DNA of 5,978 nucleotides from Clostridiales bacterium. Lineage in GTDB: Bacteria > Bacillota > Clostridia > Lachnospirales > Lachnospiraceae. The position numbers and the translations under genes were made by a program. Each line of letters opens with the position of its first letter. Positions within the stretch are counted from its first letter, which is position 1. Of this stretch, positions 5,384 through 5,978 are shown piece after piece. The notes under the pieces were generated by a model. It was not told where the DNA came from and ran no database searches. It was given only the letters and a program-made list of their open reading frames with translations. The stretch spans positions 843-6,820 of the forward strand of contig JAJPYU010000086.1 in NCBI GenBank assembly GCA_021204765.1, read 5' to 3'.

Positions 5384-5978
5384 TTATTTATCGTTGGCTG
5401 CAGCAACACCCGGCAGTTCTTTTCCCTCTAAGAACTCAAGGGATGCTCCTCCGCCGGTGGAAATGTGGGTCATCTTATCTCCGAATCCCAGCTGGTTCAC
5501 GGCTGCCGCGGAGTCTCCGCCTCCGATGATGGTCACGGCATCGGTGTCGGCCAGGGCCTGGGCCACAGCGATGGTGCCGGCCGCCAGGGTCGGGTTCTCG
5601 AAGACGCCCATGGGTCCGTTCCAGACGACGGTCTTAGCGGTCTTTACAGCGGCGGCGTAGAGAGCCTGGGTCTTCGGTCCGATATCACAGCCCTGACGTC
5701 CCGCAGGCATATCTTCTGTTGCGTAGACTTCTGTCTCCACCGGTGCATCGATGGGATCAGGGAAGGCAGCGATGGTTACGGAATCCACAGGGAGCAGGAG
5801 CTTTTTGCCCAGCTTCTCAGCTTTCTCCATCATCTCTTTGCAGTAATCGATCTTCGTATCGTCTACCAGGGAATCGCCGATCTCATTGCCCAGAGCCTTC
5901 TGGAAAGTGTAGGCCATGCCGCCGCCGATGATGAGGGTGTCGCACTTCTCCAGGAGGTTGGAGATGACGTTTAACTTG
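5384..5978 (-). CDS. pgk: Phosphoglycerate kinase, C-terminal part (cut by window edge)
   Basis: The enzyme transfers phosphate from 1,3-bisphosphoglycerate to ADP, an ATP-yielding step of glycolysis. The frame stays open to the right edge, so the gene starts outside the window. I read 197 residues, about half of a typical protein of nearly 400, covering the nucleotide-binding C-terminal domain. Numbering from the first complete codon: LIIGGGMAYTF (15-25), VVWNGPMGVFE (117-127), TIIGGGDSAAAV (149-160) and STGGGASLEFLEGK (173-186), all classic PGK motifs. The in-frame ATG at 5917 is an internal Met of GGGMAYTF, not the start. The protein ends normally with a TAA at 5384-5386. It precedes tpiA by 80 bp and is probably in the same transcript. 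Confidence 0.97.
   Translation of the reverse strand, partial: KLNVISNLLEKCDTLIIGGGMAYTFQKALGNEIGDSLVDDTKIDYCKEMMEKAEKLGKKLLLPVDSVTIAAFPDPIDAPVETEVYATEDMPAGRQGCDIGPKTQALYAAAVKTAKTVVWNGPMGVFENPTLAAGTIAVAQALADTDAVTIIGGGDSAAAVNQLGFGDKMTHISTGGGASLEFLEGKELPGVAAANDK

Noticed and set aside
5465..5974. Plus-strand open frame of 169 codons opposite pgk
   Set aside because: It is antisense to well-conserved PGK motifs and is a shadow frame.

Overview
The window holds core-metabolism genes from what looks like a Firmicute of the class Clostridia, possibly a Lachnospiraceae relative. The pointers are the pgk-tpiA-gpmI gene order, strong purine-rich Shine-Dalgarno sites, a PurF of the Bacillus type (cleaved propeptide and four Fe-S ligand cysteines), and roughly even GC content judged by eye. 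The taxonomic assignment is inference, not proof. All five genes lie on the minus strand, so they are transcribed from the right edge of the window to the left.

Right half, glycolysis (4388-5978 plus gpmI at 2850-4388): the C-terminal half of pgk (phosphoglycerate kinase, cut by the window edge), tpiA (triose-phosphate isomerase) and gpmI (cofactor-independent phosphoglycerate mutase). They catalyse linked steps of lower glycolysis. The pgk-tpiA gap is 80 bp and the tpiA-gpmI gap is 165 bp. The larger gap holds a 71-bp imperfect palindrome and a second small hairpin. The smaller gap holds a 15-bp stretch nearly identical to part of the large palindrome. A GC-rich 11-bp stem-loop follows gpmI and probably ends the glycolytic transcript.

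Left half, de novo purine synthesis: a recognisable sigma-A-type promoter (2726-2755) precedes purC (SAICAR synthetase), followed 120 bp later by purF (amidophosphoribosyltransferase). No terminator is evident between them, so they are probably one transcript.

Left edge (1-196): downstream of purF there is a repeat-rich, strongly structured non-coding stretch. A 55-bp sequence occurs twice, exactly, at a 64-bp period. Each copy contains a perfect 7-bp hairpin. A 14-bp inverted repeat (62-75 with 183-196) encloses further nested inverted repeats, and one of its arms contains the purF stop codon. This resembles a small interspersed element or a complex 3' end and is the most unusual part of the window.

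I found no convincing new defence, mobile or regulatory system. The window is mostly ordinary housekeeping sequence with noteworthy intergenic repeats.
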